Below, one piece after another: positions 35,225-47,690 of a DNA stretch of 64,000 nt (position 1 is the first letter of the stretch; every line of letters begins with the position of its first letter). Made by a program: the position numbers and the translations under genes. The stretch covers positions 16,922,826-16,986,825 of the forward strand of contig CP034992.1 of NCBI GenBank assembly GCA_004026145.2, read 5' to 3'. The stretch is from Takifugu bimaculatus (Eukaryota > Chordata > Actinopteri > Tetraodontiformes > Tetraodontidae). Below the pieces are notes generated by a model, which worked only from the letters and a program-made list of their open reading frames with translations, was not told where the DNA came from and searched no databases.

Positions 35225-35832
35225 CAGGTGTCACCAACCCTATGCCCGTGGGCACCCAGTCGCCCGTTGGCTCCTTCTCAGTTGCCCGCTGGACTTGTTC
35301 TAAAAATAGCCCTTATGGTTCGCAAAAAAAAAAAAAAATGCTGCGCCTTATGGAAATTCTATTGAAAGGGTTAGGGTTTCACACATATGTATTCACATTA
35401 TTTACAGTATATACAGATGGATAGGTCAGTGGTTTATGCCACTGACTTTGGTGCGGACATTTATCGGTTAGAATCCAGGCGAGCCCTTAGGCAAGGCTGC
35501 GCATGACAATTATTCCTGCCTTTGTTAGCTAATACATCATTGATTATACCGCTCAATCTCATGTATTGGGAAAAACAATTTAAGTTCTGTTTTTTGTTAA
35601 ATGAAATTGTGACATGTTTATTTGCACAAAATAAATGTCACTTTGACAATGAAACATAACCACATTCATTTACAAGTACTTGTCCTAAAGTTATGATTAT
35701 TGCTTTTTTTGTGTGAATATTGTATGCTTTTGATTTCTTGATTTGTTTATACATATGTTTTGAGCTGGTAGCCCTCAAGCCATTTGGGAATCTTAAGGTA
35801 GCCCTCAGCTTTAAAAAGGTTGGTGACCGCTG
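35225..35832. mobile_element. Non-autonomous hAT-like transposon with 8-bp target duplication
   Basis: Ends are inverted: left CAGGTGTCACCAACC, right GGTTGGTGACCGCTG (reverse complement CAGCGGTCACCAACC). Both sides are flanked by the identical 8-mer GTCTAGTC (35217-35224 and 35833-35840), the target-site duplication size of hAT elements. At 608 bp with no transposase ORF, it is non-autonomous. A SINE-like piece (about 35425-35510) may be nested inside. Confidence 0.85.
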
Positions 35833-35840
35833 GTCTAGTC

Positions 35841-36712
35841 TCTCTGTGAGAAATCTTGAAGTAACTTTTGACCAAAATCTGTCCTTTAACTCACACATTA
35901 AAACAGTCTCTAGAAGTGCCTTTTTTCACTTTAGGAACATCACAAAGATCAGGAAGCTACTGACCCACCATGATGCTGAAAAGTTAGTCCAGCATTTGTT
36001 ACTTCCAGGCTGGACTATTGTAATTCTTTATTATCAGGGGGTCCAAACACAACCAAAGAGATCACATAACTCCTGTACTGGTGTCTCTATATTGGCTGCC
36101 TGTTAAATTTAGAATAATTTTTAAAACCCTTCTTCTGACCTACAAGGTCCTCAGAGGCCTAGCTCCATCCTACCTGGAGGAGCTAGTGACACCTTATCAG
36201 CCCAATAGACCGCTCCGCTCTCAGAATGCTGGTCTACTTGTGGTCCCCAGAGTCTCTAGGGGTAGAATGGGGGGCCGAGCATTTAGCTACCAGGCCCCCC
36301 TGCTATGGAACCAGCTCCCTGTCCAGGTACAGGAGGCTGACTCCATTGCTAGTTTTAAGATCAGGCTTAAAACCTACCTCTTTGAAAAAGCTTATTGTTA
36401 CTAATTCTGTAGTTCCAGTTATTATCATAGACAGACAAATTATCATACTTAGGGGGTCGTCTAATCGTTAGGTCACATCTTAGCTGTGCTGTTATATGAC
36501 CCACTATACTCTTATAACAGCAGCTTGTATTATTAATGTATCTCTATGATCTCTGCCTATTCTCTCCTCTACCTGTCCTTCCCCTTCTCCTACCACAACT
36601 TCTCTCTCTCTACCCAGCCCCCCTATCAGCAGGAGGGTCCCCCTACATGAGCCTGGTCCTGCTCAAGGTTTCTTCCTGTTAAAGGAGAGTTTTCTTCCAT
36701 CTCAAACAAGCA
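35841..36712 (+). mobile_element. L2 (Maui-like) LINE: ORF2 C-terminal part and 3' UTR
   Basis: Plus-strand translation shows the L2 ORF2 tail (SVRNLEVTFDQNLSF, then after a frame break LLTYKVLRGLAPSYLEEL, RPLRSQNAGLLVVPR, LLWNQLPVQVQEADS). The L2 3' tail follows at about 36600-36690. The target duplication of the neighbouring hAT-like element abuts this sequence, so the hAT probably inserted into the LINE. Frame breaks show it is dead. Confidence 0.85.
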
Positions 36713-36871
36713 ATGGGATTAATATGAAGGGAGTTTTTAAAAGCTGTTTCTACCAACAAGGGTCACTCAGGAGCCACATTTAGATCTGCAACACCAGCTC
36801 TCACATTTGAGATCTTTAGGAGGAAATATCAGGGCCCTGCCACCCCACAGAGCTGTAACTGTGTCTGTTTG

Positions 36872-39800
36872 TCAGTGCTCCCACTTACTGTAGTTTGAAA
36901 GCGTCTGGATGTTGAGGACGGAATGCTGCCCGAGTCTGGAAGAAAAGACCCACTTTCGTTGAGATGCATGGAAAGAGACAGAAACACAATTGCACTTCTG
37001 TTCTGGCTCTCTCACCGGTCTTCTTCTCCTTCCAGCAGCTTCCTGTAGGTGGCGATCTCTATGTCGAGAGCCAGCTTCACGTTCATCAGATCCTTCGGGT
37101 GAAAAAGCAGAAGGGAAGTCAGAGTTTTTGTTTTTGAGGTTAATAGCAATATAAAAATATTCCATTTAGTCAGAAAGTAAAAGTTTTGTCTGTTGGAGAA
37201 TGAACTAGAGCATTTAAACCACTGATCTTATGAGCATCACAGAATTTTTAAGCCTGATCAGCCAGCAGTCTCCTCAAAGCTAATGGTCCATGTGCCATGT
37301 TAAAGAATAAATGCAAATTTAAATGTACCTTAACACCGCACATTAAGTTTTATACACAAGCGTACTACACACATGTAATAGAAATGATAACACCAAAAAT
37401 GATGACATCAGTTTTTTAGTGGCCTACTTAAAACTCTACAGGTCCATTTGGGTCCTTAAACTCAAATAAAAAGCAACTATTGCATAACTATTAATGCATA
37501 TAGCTGCAGCCCAATAGGTGCTTCTTTTTTTTTAAGGGCAACAAAAAATAGATTCAAACAAATGTTTTACCATTTAAAATTCTATAAAGTATTCTTGTTT
37601 CATTTATATGCATCAAATTGAATTTTAAACTAAGGAAAGCAGAAAAGTTTGTAAATGTTTTGTAAACGACTGACCCATCACTTGTAAAAGGAATGAAGAA
37701 CTATTACATTTCTATGCATGGTAACTATTTTCCCAGCTAAGATGAAGGGATGAAATTCCTTCTGTTTCTTTTCCTCACCCTCCCATGACTCGTGCTCACC
37801 TGGTACTCTCTGAGCTGCCTGGCCATGTCTTGTTTGGCCCTCTGCAGAGCCTCCTCTAGGTCCCTGGCACGGGCTTTGGCCTCTTTGATGGCCAGTTCTC
37901 CACGCTCCTCTGCCTCAGTTAGCTGGTTTTCCAGATTGCCACGCTGAGAGAGGACAGAAATAAGCCCTCCAGAAATTGACCGCACCTTCCGTCGCCGCTT
38001 TACTACCTGTGATTTGACAGCTTCTATCTCGGACTGCAGACGGCCGATCAGGCGATTGACCTCTAACACCTCCGCCTTCACTGCACGCAGCTTGTCCCCG
38101 TAGTGAGTGGCCTGCATGGACATTTGGTCGTACTGTCGAAGGAGGACAGGAGACGTTATCCTTGAGTTGTAATGAAGGGGTCAAAATTCTAGATCATTAT
38201 TCTTTTCAATAAAGCTCAAATGGAATGGTTGGTTCTAATGTGAAGAAATCACAGCTGTTTTAATGTTGAATTTTAATATATTTGAGTTGTTAAATCTATA
38301 AGATGAAAGCTACATCTGGTCCGGTTGACGGCATGCTGTCCTCTTTCTTCTCAACGACCGTCACCTTGTTATTTTCAGAGTCTCTGCCATGTTGTTAGAG
38401 TTTTCTCCTGATAGAACCTAACCACCCTCTGAGGAATCCTCACTTTGCTCTTGTACCAGGCTTCTGCCTCCTCTCGACTGCTGACTGCGAATCTCCTCAT
38501 ACTGGGCTTTGACCTCAGCAACGATCTGCTCCATGTCTAAACTGCGCCTGTTGTCCATCTGCACCACCACCGACGTGTCCTTGATGCTGGCCTGCAGCTC
38601 ACACAGCTCCTGGGGTTGGAAACAAGAGACCCGATCAACCATTAATGAGCACACGTGAGCAGGTGAGGAAGAAACTGCTCAATCTCTAGTTCAGCTTATG
38701 ACCTTGACATCAAATTACAGATTGAGACACACTTATGTCAACATTAAAACTCTCCTCTTCCACCTGACAATACAATATTTGTTATTCAACCCACACACAC
38801 CAAATGTTAAAGGTATTATAAAAATATAAAAGGTCAAATTTAATTTCATTGTGACATCGAGACAGATCAATTAGCCAAAACAGTTTATCCGTGTCCAGAA
38901 AGAAAATACAAGAACACCAGAAATATGCAAATAAGGCAAAAGAGGAAAGGTGTGTTGTCACAACGAAAGCCTGGAAAATACCTCCTCATAGATGTTACGC
39001 AGGAAGTTGATTTCATCCGTTAAAGAGCCAACCTTGTCCTCCAGATCAGCTTTCACCAGATAGGCTGAGTCCACATCCTGAACGCACCAGTACACACAAA
39101 TGAAACCTTACACATCCCCCAACATTGTTTGTGGCGTTTCAACGTTGGGATGAACGTTTATTTCTACTCATCAGCACATTTTATCACCCAAGTTTGACCT
39201 CAATCAAAGGCTTCCAGTTTAACTGAGGATTCTATTTATATAGTCCAGCCTGCCTTCAGCTCGGTGGGGGCCTTTATGGCCTACTGGATGCTGCAATCAG
39301 CCCCCAACTAACAAATATAAATGCATTTTTTAATATTTGTGAAAATCAAATGCTGTTCATCAAACTGGTAGCTGGCAACTTGAACCAAAAAAGACATTTA
39401 TGAGCTTTAAAACAGAGAAATGTAACTTATGAATGAATGTGTTTGTGTGCCAACTCTGACCTTTTTAAGAATAACAAAATCATTTTCCAGGTTGTTTCTC
39501 TTGTTGATCTCATCCTCGTATCTGTGACAGACATGATAAGGTTGCATACAAACGATCTGTTTAACAAGTATCAATTCCATGTATGGTTATAAAGAAGTCA
39601 ATATGATATTCATATGTAAGGGTATTTTTCACTAAAACAAACAGTATTATGTTCGTAAAACCCAATGGGAATATTTGTGAGGCCTTATGGCACATATTTA
39701 TTGTCAAATTCAGGCAGTACACTAGGAATGTTGCTCTAAAAGGTGTAATCATATGAAGCTGTTGGGTTTGTTTCCCTGTTGAAACCTGATGCTGCTGGTG

Positions 39801-41837
39801 TCTACAGCAGATCCTTTACTGTCATTGCTGATCATCAGGCTTCATTATTTGTTCACTGGGAGTAACAACAGGCTCTTACTTGTGTTTGTAGTCCTCTACC
39901 AGGCCTTGCATGTTCTTCAGTTCCCCATTCAGTTTCGTCTTCTCATTGTTGACTATATCCATCTGACACCTCAAGGTAGACATATAGGTCTCAAACATGG
40001 GCTCCACATTTGAGCCTCGAGCCCCTTGGCCCTGCAAAAGCTCCAGCTTCGTCTCAAGCATCTTGTTCTGCTGCTCCAGGTAACGCACCTGTGAGGTTTG
40101 TTGGAAACATGTATGTTGTCATTTGCTATTGAACTTCATCTGCTGCTGGTATAGAGACCTTTAATCCAATTAGGCTGTGTTTGGCAACATATATGTAAAT
40201 ACCTGCTGCCTACATTAGTCCCTTTTCAATCATTTGAGGAAGCAAAAGACCATTTCGGAATTTTATCTGATTGGCCTGAGTGGATTCTGAATGAACAGGG
40301 CTTGGGTTTCATGCAGGGGTCCAGAATTATTCATTGCACTTTCGCCTGGAGGATCCTATTCTGTTCTCTCTGAAATACTAGTCAACCAGATATCTGATCT
40401 GATTTATCAAATTACAATAGGACAAGAGGGGGGCATAGCTAAAATATCAAGTATGTCAATAGAGTTTCAATCCCTGGAAGCATTTGACATAGTTTTGAAT
40501 CTGTTTTTAATGATTTATCTACCCTTATAAAAGCGGAACATTGCTCATGTAACAACATGTATCAGCAATCTTTCACACTTCCTCGTGGCCTTACTATCGC
40601 AGCCATTGTTTTTATCTGTATGAGGGCATCATTTCATTTAATCATGACAAATGTTCATTTATTTAATTCAGAGCCTTTAGCTTTTTAGAATGTTTCTTTG
40701 AGGACAAAGGAATTAGCTAATTAACTCAAATGTCTTTCTGTCACTATGAGCATTAACGGTTCTTGTGATTACTGATAAATTATCTGTTACAAATTCACAC
40801 ATGGATGCGGATATAGGTATTTTCTATATTGTGCATCTCTGGCCTAGGTGGTGTTTTTGTTCATCTTGGTGCTGTTTGGGACATTAACCCTCTTCACAGA
40901 GTCAGGTTTTGTGCATTTAGACAAAAGCTCTTTGTCTCTCCCACAGTGAAACGTATCGCTGCTGGTTTGCAGAGCTGAACAATGTCTCTACTGTCAGACT
41001 GTGTTACCTAATCCGTGAGAAAGGAACGATGTAGCTGGTACAGTGTCGATATCTGAGGTTACCATAGAGCCGTTCTTTTCTCGACAAACTAAATGCAGGT
41101 TGTGGTGCCCTATTTACATCAAGCTCCCATGCATTTATTATTTTACTCTCCATTTCAAGTTTAGGATGAGGTATTAGTCCAGTCTTGATCTGAGGTATGA
41201 ACCCGAACAACTTGTGCATTTTCATAATTTGTTCATATAGAAGCAGTTAACTTTTAAATCACAACATGATGTTGTTCTGTCAAACTACTCCTAGAGGTAT
41301 TTCATCTGCAAAGAAACAAACAAAACTGCCAACAATTGACACTAATAAGACATGTATAAAAAAAGGAATCAACTGTTAGAGCTGTGGGGAGTATAAACTT
41401 AAAAGACCATAATCACATGTGCATATCAAAATATTTTACCAGGTATGACATCAGTGGAAAATTGATGTACAATGTAAGATGCATATATAGCATTACTAAT
41501 TAGAAAAGAAATAAAGCTTTACCTTGTCAATGAAGCTGGCGAAACGGTTGTTGAGACTCTTGATTTGTTCCTTTTCATGAGTCCGGTTTATGAAAAGGTT
41601 TGGGTCTATGTCCAAGTTCAGGGGAGCCAGTAAGCTTTTGTTAACTGACAGGGGTGTGAGTGGGGCTGTAGGGCTTTGGAGATACCCATTGGTGCCTACA
41701 TACAGAGAGCTGCTGCCCATGGACATGCCACTGAATCCACCTTGAACTGGACCAAAGCTACTCAGCCGACCGAGTCCACCACTGCTGCTTCGAACCGAGT
41801 TGCTGGAGCTAATTCTCTTGGAACGGCTGAGACTCAT
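36872..41837 (-). CDS. Type II keratin (K8-like intermediate filament protein)
   Basis: Structural subunit pairing with type I keratins in epithelial 10-nm filaments. Exons: 41523-41837 (ATG; Ser/Gly-rich head, then HEKEQIKSLNNRFASFIDK helix start), 39880-40088, 39461-39521, 38982-39077, 38444-38609, 38007-38132, 37800-37943, 37016-37092, 36889-36935. Sizes of 209, 61, 96 and 126 nt equal canonical type II keratin exons. The 38444-38609 exon is 166 rather than 165, and the extra base breaks the frame before REEAEAWYKSK. The usual 221-nt exon is split as 144+77 by a 707-bp intron. The helix end ALDIEIATYRKLLEGEE is present. Reading on past 36889 gives a stop at 36872 after SNYSKWEH, so the tail is very short unless an unseen last exon exists. 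Corrected length is about 418 residues. The exact orthologue is unclear. Confidence 0.9.
40140..41500 (-). other. First intron of the keratin gene
   Basis: About 1.4 kb. A minus-strand open stretch at 41004-41225 and a plus-strand one at 40291-40530 look like pieces of decayed repeat coding but were not assigned to a family. Confidence 0.35.
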
Positions 41838-41980
41838 GATGGAAGTACAGGGATAAAAGAGACGCAAACTAAAGCAGAATATTATGGAATAACAAATGGA
41901 TGCAAAAACTGAACGGGTGGAGGAAGCAGTGAAGCAGATGATGTCTGAGCACAATGAGGTGTCTCAGGTGTCCCCAGGCC

Positions 41981-41988
41981 TTTTAAAG
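41981..41988 (-). promoter_or_regulatory. TATA-like box of the keratin gene
   Basis: CTTTAAAA on the minus strand, about 145 bp upstream of the keratin ATG. Transcription start position is not otherwise visible. Confidence 0.4.
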
Positions 41989-42019
41989 CTCTCTAGGGCG
42001 GAGCACAGCATAGCTCCGA

Positions 42020-42900
42020 TTTCAGACCTGAAGTGTTGTTGGTCAGATCTGTAAGGATTCAAAATTCCAGGAAGAACATGAACAGGTTAGGGAAATGTTG
42101 AAATGAAGGATTTTCATTTCATTAGTTCCTCCTGGTTTGATGCAGCAGTCCTGTTTAGCATGTGAATCAACCTCAGACTCAATTCTGTTCTCTAGGACTT
42201 TCTCAGAACTTCCAGTTAACTCTCTACTCTCATTGTGGAAGACAACACTGTCCAATTGTCATCAAGGTGTTAGTAGAACACGGGCACTATTTATTTTAAG
42301 ATTTAACACTACAAAATCTCATAACAAAAACATATGAACTACGAACCATTTACCCTGCTAAATGTATTATTTTAACAATGTTAACTTAACTTATTATTAT
42401 TCCGATTAACTGTAAATGTGCAACTTAAAACTTAAATGTGCAACTTAAATAAAACATTCCTGAAGATTTTATTCTGCATTTTATGTCCATTCATCTCAGC
42501 AGTCATAGTACAGGAGGAGCAAATGCAGAAAATTACTATTCTTTATTTGTCTTTAATGCTATTTCATTAAGTTTATTGTTTAAGTGCACAGGGCTCAGGA
42601 TTGGGGTTATATAAAGTTTAGGGGCCTTCAGCACCCAATTGATGAAGGCTTATAAAGTAAGACATGGAGTTTTAGAGGAATTTTTGGAATCTAAATCATT
42701 CTATGATAAATATGGCCTTTTACACCAGTGGTTTAAAAGGTCCGATATTATTCAGTTGCTTTTTTATTTATATTACGTCTGTTACAACCAAAATTGCCTA
42801 ATTGACAGCTGTTTGATTGAATCCTCAGAGTGGTTTAGATCTATTTTCATCAGTAACTAAAGGTGCATCATGCCCAAAAGGTGTTTTCACATGCTCACAG
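42020..42900. other. Intergenic upstream of the keratin gene
   Basis: AT-rich, nothing recognised; contains the presumptive upstream promoter region of the keratin gene. Confidence 0.35.
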
Positions 42901-42904
42901 TAAA

Positions 42905-45186
42905 TCTGTTTGGGCTCCTTCTTGGTCCCTGTCTCTACCCTGCCCCCTGTGTGTCTTATTGGTATCTCCACATGTGTGTCTGTATTATTCCAAGCTGGGC
43001 GGAGCCGTGACCCTTTTTTTCCCCACCGCCTTGCCTGTGTGGCTGCTGCTCATCATCTGCCAGTTAAAAGCTGGTCTCTTCCCCAGGTTCGGTGCCAGTT
43101 TGTTGAGAAACCTAATTAGCTCGACTCAATCTTGTTAGACTTTCGATTTTTTGTAAGCTTTCGCTCACCTGATCACTGGCACAGCTTTTCCTAACCCAGA
43201 ATCTGCCAACAGCGGGGCTGGGGCTGCTCCGCTGTGAGACGCTCGTGTCTGTGATCCCGAGCCCTTCTAGGGTGACCTGGAGAAGTGTTGTTGTTTTCTC
43301 CTCCAGTGCAGTTTGATTTTCCAGCAATAGCCTTCTTGCTTGCAGCAGATGTTTCCAAAGTAAATTATCTTGTCAACTTACTCCATGGAAAGGCGTAGCT
43401 TGGACGGAGGCAGTTGGTCTGGTCTGGTCCGGTCATTGCTGTATGGGGAGTCGGAAGAGAGTTTCCAGATGGTTTCCGATCACCCTGACCGTTCTGGTAA
43501 TGTGGCCACTCATCTCTTGAATCTCTGTCAGGAAACCTGCACAGATGAGCAAGGATGAGCTTGGGTGAGCTTGCCCTCATGACCTAAATATCCTTCTCAC
43601 CCTCACCATCTCCTTGGATAACCATTTAAGATGTCGGGAGTGAGCCATCCACACCTCTGCTTCCTCCCCGGTGTCCCCCATGCCACAGCATACACGAACC
43701 ACACTCGCCCAGTTATGCGGCACCTCACCCTCTTTCGCTCAACGTGCGGAGCAAGAGCCAAAGCAGCTGGGACATGTCAGATTAACACCTTATGAGCGTT
43801 TCCACAGGATTCAAGCAGGTGAGTGTCTGTATTCTGGTCAACTTGGACATTTTGTTTCGGCGTGGACACTGCGGCCAAAAGACCGGGCCCGTCAGTAATG
43901 GTTGGGGTTCTACGGGCCAAGGCCCAGCTGTTAAATCGACTCCATCTATCACCTTCACTATGTGTTGTGAGTGGGGTTTTCTCTTTTAGATCTCTGGATG
44001 ACTCCAGAGCCCAGGACAATCTGCTTGATGAGAATCTTGCAGCTCAGATCGGCTGTTCGCTGGAGGCCCCTCCAACACTCATAACAGCCTCCGCTCTGGA
44101 TGAAAGAATCATTGCTCGGGTAATGAACAGAAAAGCCCCTGTAACCCTCATTTTCTCAGGCAATCATTCTGAGCTAGTGGTTGTTTGATCTTTTAATAAA
44201 ACTTGGTTTTGGACATTATTCCCACTGCATTTTGCCTGCTTTCGGGTCCCGGAGAAAACCCAGACCTAACACTTTGTTTCTATTGGTGGATTACTTTGAT
44301 GTGACTTCATCATAAACCTTTTCTATTGGTGTCTAAAATGGCAGTGCCTTCCCCCTTTGTGTTTACTCTTTCCCATCATTCATTTTTATTGGTGTTAGGA
44401 ATGCTTCTCTTTTGTTTTTTAAAAAAAAAAACAGGTGCAGACTTTGTTAGTACTTCATACAGTGTTTTATATTCATTGTTATCACACCTCATACATCATT
44501 GAGACAGTTGTGAACAGATAAGTCTTCATCAATCACTTATTATGACATTTGCCAGATCATCATTAGAGCACAGACTCTCCTTATTCCATAGACCTAATGT
44601 CTTGAGGTCTTCTCTTAATATAACACATTACATTGTTCACATTCTTAGAAGATAGTTAAAATAACATAAGCTTTCTAAGCCTAGGAAAAAATACACTACA
44701 GTTTATACAAGACTACAATAAGATTGCCTCATGCCTTACTAAACTCACCTCTGTAAATGTGAGCTTTAGTTAATCACTTGAGGCAAACAAGGCTTCTTTG
44801 AACATGACGCAGCGGTTTTCCTCAGCACTGGTCCTGGTCAAGCCCAACCCCAGTAAACACTTTATGGTGGCCTCCAATGTGGGGGTGGGTACAGTTCTGT
44901 TCCAGTACACTGGCCCTGAAAATCAACTTAACCTCTGTGTCTTTTTCTCTTGTAGTTTCACCCCTTGCGAGCAGAATTATGATGTGGGGAACAGTGCGCT
45001 GTTGGCGTTAAAGCTGGCGACTGAGGAGTGGCGACACTCACTAGGGGCACCACAACCTTTTGTCATATGGAGAGACCACAGCATGGGTATTATTCTTTGA
45101 CCAATTCGATTTTACCATCGCCTTCCACCCTGTCAGTTTGCCTTGGACTACAGGGCCTCTGGAAGTTATCTGTGTCCTGAACAAGG

Positions 45187-45236
<50 letters not shown>

Positions 45237-46890
45237 GTGGTGGGTATGCTCACTTGGGAGGTGGAGCAGACTGTCAGGGAGGCTCAGCAACAGAATCCCA
45301 CCCTGATCCAGGTACTGGACCATCCAATTGTATATTCATCCCTAACTCTGTCCGTTCTTAGGTTTTACAATAGGGGCTCTCCTCCCAGCTCATCTGCCAC
45401 CCTGGAATGAACAGGACCAATTTCCTTATCCGCTGCTACTTCTGGCGGCCTACTCAGGACAGGGAAGCTCGGGAGTTTGCATTGATTAAGGCTTGGCATG
45501 AAGCCCCAGCGAGACTGCTCTAGATGTACCCATCCTTGGTAGACCAGGGTCCCACATCATGATGACTTTTTTACTGGCCTTCCTGTGTCCAAAGGTAACA
45601 TAGTTATTTTGGTGACTGTAGATTGTTTTTCCAAAGCTGCCTATTTTTAAGCCTTGCCCAAGCTCCCCACAGGGCCACAGAGCTGGAAAACGCTAACCTC
45701 TTGTTCAAACGCGAATTCCGAATTCATGGCATTCCCGCTGATCTGGTGTCTGACAGTACCCCAGTTCACCCTCAATCCAACGGAAGATCGAACAGGCTAG
45801 TCAATTCCTGGAGTTAGCCCTATGCTGTGTTGATAAAACCCATCCATCTTCATAGTGCTCTCATCTCCCATGGGTGGAATATGACCACAATTCCCTCATC
45901 AGTTCTGCTACCAGCTTATTCCCTTTTGAGGCCTCCCTAGGCTAACCCCCCATTACTTGCTGTGCATGAACAAGATACAGCAGTTCATCTAAAGGACCCG
46001 GGAGGTCTGGAGGAGTATTCGGGCAGCCCTGTAGCATGCTCAGAACACCAGCCAGTGCTCTGCCCACTACTGCCGCAAGCCCCCCATTTTCAACCAGGTC
46101 AGTCTGTTTTGGTTGTCCAACCACAATGTTCCCTTGACTACCGGGTCGAGCAAAACTACACCTCGCTACTTTGTTCCGTTACCCATCAAAAGGATTTTCG
46201 TCCATTCGCTGTCTGATCAGACTCAATAAGGATTCATCCCCCCTTTCATGTGTCACAACTTAAACCCTTTTTCCACCAGTCCTCTGTCCCCACCTTCCAC
46301 GCCCCCGGTTTATTGATAATCACTCTGCCTACATGGTGCATTGCATGGTGCAGGTCTCCAACTCTTGGTGGACTGGGAAGGGGTATGGATCCGAGGACGC
46401 TCGTGGATTCCTTGTTCCTTGTTACAATGGGACAACATCCTGGTATCCAGGAGGTTCCCGTTGAAGGGGGGTGGGGGGTGGGTTCTGTTAGTGTTACTTC
46501 TTGGTGCCTGTATCTCCCCTGCCCCTTATGTGTCTTGTTGGTATCTCCCCATGTGTGTATGTTTTGCTCCATGCTGGGCGGAGCCGAGATCTGTTTTTTC
46601 CTCCCACCTTACCTGGGCAGCTGCTTCTCATCATCTCGTCGTCTGCCAGTTAAAAGCCGGTTTCTTCCCTATGTTCTGTGCCAGTTCATTGAGAAACCAA
46701 TGTGGTCTGAGGTCGGCTCATTCTGGTGTTTAGACTTGCAATTTTTGATTCTACGCGCACCTGTACTCTCTCGCTCTCCCATCCACAGCTGTGCTGGCAT
46801 CACCGGTCCGAGCTCAGTTCTGCTCGTGTGTGCATTTTGGAGTTCAGTCTGTGCCTGCTTGTCAGTAGATAAACAAAATCAGCGTGCTCA
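42905..46890 (+). mobile_element. Degenerate Ty3/gypsy LTR retrotransposon
   Basis: Two related LTR-like segments (about 42905-43330 and 46486-46890) share phrases such as CTGGGCGGAGCCG and CATCTGCCAGTTAAAAGC. Between them: a gag zinc-knuckle remnant near 43800-43870 (GQLGHFVSA context with cysteines lost), a protease-like part near 43990-44180 (AQDNLLDENLAAQIG), an RNase H part near 44800-45090 (CEQNYDVGNSALLALKLATEEWRH), and an integrase remnant with many stops (45360-46250). A polypurine tract (about 46463-46483) precedes the right LTR. Most of the reverse transcriptase is missing. The element is inactive. Confidence 0.85.
45188..45236. repeat. (TTGA)n tetranucleotide repeat inside the gypsy relic
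   Basis: About 12 TTGA units interrupt the region between the RNase H and integrase remnants. Confidence 0.95.
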
Positions 46891-46904
46891 AATCCAAATC
46901 AAAT

Positions 46905-47690
46905 CATCGTTGCATTTTTTACAATCAAAATTGTCTCAAGGTACTTTACAGAAACCCAGGACCTGACCCTCAACAAGCAACAGTTGCGAGGAAAAACTTT
47001 CCTTTAACAGGAAGAAACCTTGAGCAGTACCAGGCTCATATGAAGCGACCCTCCTGCTAATGGCTGGCTGGGCAGAGAAGAAAGAAATCACTTAAATACG
47101 TTAATTAAAATGGGCTATCAGTATAAGAGATTATAGGAGAGGAGAGGCAACAAAAACCTCATGTTTCTGTATCTGGCGAAATAGGCCGATAGCAGCATAA
47201 CTAGACGGTAGCCTAATGATTAGAGGATCTTCTAAATATGATCATTACAGTAATTCTGTACTATAAGCTATTTCAAAGAGGAAGGTTTTATCTAAGAGAA
47301 AGTCTTATCTTAAAAGTAGAGAGGGAGTCAGCCACCAATTCTACTTTAATGATGGGGACCATAAGTAAACTAGCATTCTGAGAATGGAGCGGTCTATTGG
47401 GATTATAGGGTACTATTGGCTCTTCTGGATAGGATGGAGCTTGGTGTCTGACAACCTTGCAGGTCTGAAGAAGAACTTTGAAAACTATTCTAGATTTAAC
47501 TGGCAGCCAGTGAAAAGAAAGCAGCACAGCAGTCATATGATCTCATTTGTCAGTACCTGTCAGAACATTACCTGCAGCATTTTTGATAAGCTGGAGGCTT
47601 CTCAGAGCATTATTCATGTTTTCAAAAGGAATAATGTACAAAATGAAAAGGATTGGTCGAAGTACAGAACTTAAGAAATTCCAGGACCAA
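46905..47690 (-). mobile_element. L2 LINE 3' end and ORF2 tail, decayed
   Basis: On the minus strand: the L2 3' UTR phrases near 46920-47050, then an ORF2 remnant (SFHWLPVKSRIVFKVLLQT, RPLHSQNASLLMVP) at 47290-47540. It ends where the hatching-enzyme repeat unit begins. Confidence 0.8.

Noticed and set aside
35720..36404. Host gene candidates with KFRIIFKTLLLTYK and LLVVPRVSRG
   Set aside because: These are L2 LINE ORF2 C-terminal sequences, repeated six more times in this window.
46250..46966. Plus-strand ORF of 238 codons
   Set aside because: It lies across the end of the gypsy relic, its polypurine tract and the right LTR; chance openness in repeat DNA.
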